From Motiliproteus sp041586615 (lineage in GTDB: Bacteria > Pseudomonadota > Gammaproteobacteria > Pseudomonadales > Balneatricaceae), in contig JBFGZS010000043.1 of the NCBI GenBank assembly GCA_041586615.1, positions 1 to 40,983 of the forward strand: a stretch of DNA of 40,983 nt, written 5' to 3'. This document shows, piece by piece, positions 38,860 through 40,983 of the stretch; the first letter of the stretch is position 1; every line of letters starts with the position of its first letter. Under the pieces are notes generated by a model, which saw only the letters and a list, made by a program, of their open reading frames with translations, had not been told where the DNA came from and did no database searches. The translations under genes and the position numbers were made by a program.

Positions 38860-40983
38860 CTAATCCGTCACTATTGCTGTTGCAGTCGAAGCGACACCGA
38901 ATGGTGGTGTAACTGTAACAGTAAGCACACCAGAGCTAGAGGTTGTATCCGGTGCGACACTAAAGCTGCCCGAGAAGGCGGCAAATGTACCGTCTACTGG
39001 AAGACTAGCTGGAGATACCTCTCCGTTAGTTGTCGTTACCGTAACCGTTGTTCCGGTAGGTGGAGGGTTGCCGTTCGCATCGACTATGGTGAAGGGAATA
39101 GCAGCTCCGCCTGCCGCAATCGTCCCGGGGATTCCCCCAATCACCATAGCGGAACGAGTATCAATCAGCATCAACACATCATCATCACGTACATCGATGA
39201 GATCTACGCAGTGCCCGGCGATAATTGCAGCAGCCGCACAGGAAACACCATTAAAGTTCCCATCCCCCACATCCTGTGAGCCATTCACATCACGATCGAT
39301 ATAAAACTCGCCCGCATCATAACTATTGCTTTCATCATTATCGACAAACGCCTCTTCTAAATCACCAGTACCAGCGAAGAATGCCACGTTCTCTGTGCCA
39401 TCTGTGTCGAACAAGCCATTGCCGTTTTCATCCGTAAAACGTTCTTCACCAACCGCCGTGGCCATGATGGTCACCCGCTCATCAACCGGCACCCCAGCTT
39501 GTTGCACACTGGTCCAGGTAACCGAACAACTACTGGTGGCATCCGTTTGACATGAGTCACCAATCAAACCGTATTCGGTATAGAAGAAGACCGTTGTCCC
39601 TACTGGCACCTTATGATTAAAACGATCCGTTAGGAAAGCGGTTGCTGTCACCTGACGGCCATTAAATCCAAAGGCTTCGGGCTTATGATTATCCAACACC
39701 AGGACCAGATTACCCTGCACAGGCAAGGCTGAGCTGACTGTGATCTGGTCTGAGACCGTATACACGCGAAGGCCTGTAGTTGCGTCGGTATGGTAGACGA
39801 TTGTTAACGGATTCAGTGTTGATGTGCTATCCAACAAATAAGCTCGTACTCGCACTGTGGCGGGCACGGTACCTGCGGTGACATTAACCCGTACAAACCC
39901 GCTTGAATCGGACAAAACAAAGCCATCAACCAGACTGCTGCTGAGAAGAATACCACCCACATCCTGTAGTAAATCAAAGCCGACCTTCTGATTCGCCATT
40001 GCCGTACCGAACTCATCGACCACCTTAAATACAACTTCAGACACCTCAGGACGTTCGGCACCTCCGGTTCCCTTGATCGCCAACGCCGCTTCACTGGTGC
40101 TGACAAATTCGATAGCGCCAATATCAGCCGTCAATACCGTTACTTCAGCCGTCGCCTGCTCGCCGCCGCTAAGACGAGCAGTGATGGTATCAAGACCCGA
40201 GCATCCTACCGCCCGATAAACCGAAGTGGCTATACCATTTGGAGCATTCACATCCCCGTCCATTTCAGAAAGTGAAGTCCCGCTACAGCCTGAGGAAAAA
40301 GTCACGGTCTGAGGCGAGGTCAGCAAGCCTGTGCACAAATTACCATCTACGCCATTTTCCACGATATATGCGGTAAAGGCCGCAGTACCTCTGGCAGAAA
40401 TAGCATCTCCAGCTGCTACGGTATCAGCATCGACTTCAAGAACCGCATCGGTGAATGTGCCTCCACTATCACCTAATCCATCCGCATCTGAATCGGTACA
40501 GGTACCTATTGCCAAGCTTGGTAACGACGTTGTGAAACCAATTATGTCAGTGGCTGTAACACCATCGACAGTGACCGTCGCAGTGATATTGGCTGCACCC
40601 ACGGAAAGACCAGTCAAGACAGAGATAGATGCTTCACCATTGGCATCGGTCAGCGCTGTTCCTGATGATGGAGATAGCTCACCAATGGTCCCTGAATCGA
40701 TCGAGAAAGCCACTACAGCATTTTGAATTGCTGTTGCGGCCGAATCGGTCACCGTTGCGACAAGATTCCCAGGTGCTGATGACGTGATCGTGTTGCTGCC
40801 ACTTTCAAATGCTAGGACCAAATTGACTGTAGCAACAGCATCACCGGCCGAGGTAAAGGCCACGGTATCGGTCACATTACTGCCACCCACACTGGCGGTC
40901 GCAGAGGCGGTACCGGCACCCGCAACCTGACCGGCGGTCAGGGTCATGGTGGCCACGCCGGAAGCGTTGGTCAGGGCGGTGCC
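38860..40983 (-). CDS. Large Ig-like-domain surface or secreted protein (3' part only)
   Basis: The frame is open through the right edge of the window, so only the C-terminal 707 residues or so are visible. They consist of bacterial Ig-like (Big_1/invasin-like) domains: repeated motifs such as SGTALTDANGEASISVLTGLSVGAANITATV, GTALTNASGVATMTLTAG at the edge and PTGTTVTVTTTNGEVSPASLPV near the end. Acidic Ca-binding-like stretches (DENGNGLFDTDGTEN; DNDESNSYDAGEF and DRDVNGSQDVGDGNFNG) sit at about 39250-39450. Several Cys pairs (e.g. SSGCSGTSL, DSCQTDATSSC) hint at disulfides and so at export. There is no LPXTG, autotransporter barrel or obvious C-terminal secretion signal. Base use looks more AT-rich than in neighbours. 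Adhesion is plausible but unproven. Confidence 0.8.
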   Translation of the reverse strand, partial: GTALTNASGVATMTLTAGQVAGAGTASATASVGGSNVTDTVAFTSAGDAVATVNLVLAFESGSNTITSSAPGNLVATVTDSAATAIQNAVVAFSIDSGTIGELSPSSGTALTDANGEASISVLTGLSVGAANITATVTVDGVTATDIIGFTTSLPSLAIGTCTDSDADGLGDSGGTFTDAVLEVDADTVAAGDAISARGTAAFTAYIVENGVDGNLCTGLLTSPQTVTFSSGCSGTSLSEMDGDVNAPNGIATSVYRAVGCSGLDTITARLSGGEQATAEVTVLTADIGAIEFVSTSEAALAIKGTGGAERPEVSEVVFKVVDEFGTAMANQKVGFDLLQDVGGILLSSSLVDGFVLSDSSGFVRVNVTAGTVPATVRVRAYLLDSTSTLNPLTIVYHTDATTGLRVYTVSDQITVSSALPVQGNLVLVLDNHKPEAFGFNGRQVTATAFLTDRFNHKVPVGTTVFFYTEYGLIGDSCQTDATSSCSVTWTSVQQAGVPVDERVTIMATAVGEERFTDENGNGLFDTDGTENVAFFAGTGDLEEAFVDNDESNSYDAGEFYIDRDVNGSQDVGDGNFNGVSCAAAAIIAGHCVDLIDVRDDDVLMLIDTRSAMVIGGIPGTIAAGGAAIPFTIVDANGNPPPTGTTVTVTTTNGEVSPASLPVDGTFAAFSGSFSVAPDTTSSSGVLTVTVTPPFGVASTATAIVTD

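Overview
The window comes from a Gammaproteobacterium of moderately high GC. The E. coli-like UvrD, IlvI, IlvH, LivKHMGF, UbiCA and CysZ, the Pseudomonas-type long PstC and PstA, and the gene orders thrB-DUF2782-polA and phoU-HU-ubiCA-phoBR all point there. A free-living or symbiotic member near the Chromatiales/Thiotrichales would fit, but no gene here fixes the order. Nearly everything is chromosomal housekeeping; there is no phage, IS element, integrase or CRISPR array.

Layout. (1) 1-100: tRNA-Ser(UGA) on the minus strand with its own promoter. (2) 584-5501: a complete branched-chain amino acid ABC transporter, livK-H-M-G-F, with an intrinsic terminator between livK and livH and a 29-codon ORF linking livG to livF. 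(3) 5751-6925: a SixA-type phosphatase and an ankyrin-like protein. (4) 7147-10411: a c-di-GMP pair, a periplasmic NMT1/THI5 sensor fused to PAS-GGDEF, then GAF-HD-GYP. (5) 10626-13831: ilvY converging on ilvIH, the latter ending at a strong UUCG terminator. (6) 14336-14996: an unknown 88-aa protein and an IsdG-type heme-oxygenase-like protein. (7) 15232-19724: polA, divergent from a DUF2782 protein and thrB. (8) 19858-24536: uvrD, a stand-alone squalene-synthase-like enzyme and a cyclic-nucleotide-binding HD-GYP protein. (9) 24848-36147: the phosphate regulon (pstS, pstC, pstA, pstB, phoU, phoB, phoR), interrupted by a HU gene and ubiCA. (10) 36175-40983: cysZ, a small membrane protein, a YjaG/DUF416 protein, a lytic transglycosylase lipoprotein and the 3' part of a large Ig-like surface protein.

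How it works together. Three Pho boxes of identical geometry (7-bp half-sites 4 bp apart, then 10 bp to a -10 hexamer) precede pstS, pstC and phoB. They give an autoregulated phosphate-starvation circuit: PhoR/PhoB drive the importer, and PstSCAB-PhoU feeds back on PhoR. At pstC the predicted transcription start falls on the A of the ATG, so that mRNA may be leaderless. Leucine/isoleucine/valine are handled by both the importer and ilvIH/ilvY. Cyclic-di-GMP turnover is represented by one synthase and two HD-GYP proteins.

The most unusual property is scattered, degenerate short tandem repeats (units of 7-18 bp) with different sequences at about ten places. Most are intergenic and close to promoters or gene ends; two lie inside genes, in the pstB N-terminus and across the ubiC stop codon. 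thrB and ubiC also carry about 30-residue low-complexity insertions. Together these suggest a genome prone to short tandem duplications.
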